Assembly (NCBI GenBank): GCA_024224995.1
Contig: JAAENB010000490.1
Coordinates: 1 to 6,370 of the forward strand
Direction of reading: 5' to 3'
Length of the DNA: 6,370 nt
DNA from: a bacterium
GTDB lineage: Bacteria > Spirochaetota > UBA4802 > UBA5550
The notes below the pieces were generated by a model. That model did no database searches. It had not been told where the DNA came from and worked only from the letters and a program-made list of their open reading frames with translations. A program made the position numbers and the translations under genes. Each line of letters starts with the position of its first letter. The first letter of the stretch is position 1. This document shows, in pieces, positions 6,263 through 6,370 of this stretch.

Positions 6263-6350
6263 GGCGTAGAAGCATGGGCTCTTTGGATTGCTGCGGAACT
6301 CCCTCCGGTCAAACAGTCCTCACAACCCAAAGAGCCCATACTTCTACGCC
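6263..6350 (-). repeat. Long inverted repeat (24-bp arms) upstream of the membrane regulator
   Basis: Arms 6263-6286 and 6327-6350 are complementary at 23 of 24 positions around a 40-base centre. In RNA read from the minus strand the one imperfect position becomes a U-G wobble and the stem extends inward by five more pairs (GUUGU with GCAAU), giving about 29 continuous pairs plus a possible GGACU/AGUUCC inner stem. In plus-strand RNA the same position would be a C/A mismatch. The element lies 41 bases before the regulator start, and no promoter is visible between them, so it probably sits in the 5' leader or is a mobile non-coding repeat. It has no T-tract and no coding capacity. Confidence 0.7.
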
Positions 6351-6370
6351 AGATGCAGCCCGCAGTACTA

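Noticed and set aside
6222..6275. N-terminal extension of the membrane regulator to the ATG at 6275
   Set aside because: The extension begins inside the inverted repeat, is highly basic and lacks a properly spaced ribosome site; the ATG at 6221 has GAGAGAG upstream and begins directly at the first membrane segment.
6263..6350. Insertion sequence end or transposon terminal inverted repeats
   Set aside because: Only 40 bases separate the arms, there is no transposase and no obvious target-site duplication, so at most it is a non-autonomous hairpin repeat.
1..6370. CRISPR array, toxin-antitoxin pair, retron or other defence system
   Set aside because: No regularly spaced direct repeats, no nuclease, reverse transcriptase or paired small genes are present; the genes are adequately explained as an amidohydrolase, an orphan, a protease and a regulator.

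Overview
The window looks like chromosomal DNA from a free-living or sediment-type spirochaete; this is an inference of moderate confidence. It rests on a lipoprotein with a relaxed, spirochaete-style lipobox, a seven-membrane-segment/AraC fusion regulator of a type I associate with spirochaetes, and scattered hairpin-forming repeats between genes. No rRNA, tRNA, CRISPR array or transposase is visible.

Layout from left to right. Positions 1-238 hold no gene but a cluster of GC-rich palindromes (REP-like DNA). A D-aminoacylase-type amidohydrolase follows on the minus strand (239-1873). A divergent AT-rich spacer (1874-2156) leads to a small plus-strand orphan of the 'MGTR...DG' type (2157-2480), which is conspicuously AT-rich and probably acquired. 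A shared hairpin (2571-2608) separates it from a convergent minus-strand gene for a large secreted lipoprotein zinc metalloprotease with three C-terminal repeats (2626-4806). Upstream of the protease start lie a decayed fragment of a second copy of its own 3' end (4835-4917), a good sigma70-type promoter and a perfect 14-bp palindrome at the expected transcription start (4975-5022). Next comes a minus-strand membrane-bound AraC-family regulator (5097-6221). Its upstream region is occupied by an 88-nt near-perfect inverted repeat (6263-6350).

How the parts may work together: the membrane regulator lies directly upstream of the protease promoter and in the same orientation, so the simplest hypothesis is that it senses an extracellular signal and controls protease expression. 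This is inferred from position only. The protease-gene fragment trapped in the leader shows that this promoter once served a tandem pair, or that the locus has been rearranged. The amidohydrolase looks like an independent single-gene unit for releasing D-amino acids or related compounds from N-acylated forms. I see no strong evidence for a wholly new multi-gene system; the most original signals are the gene ghost in the protease leader and the long inverted repeat in front of the regulator.
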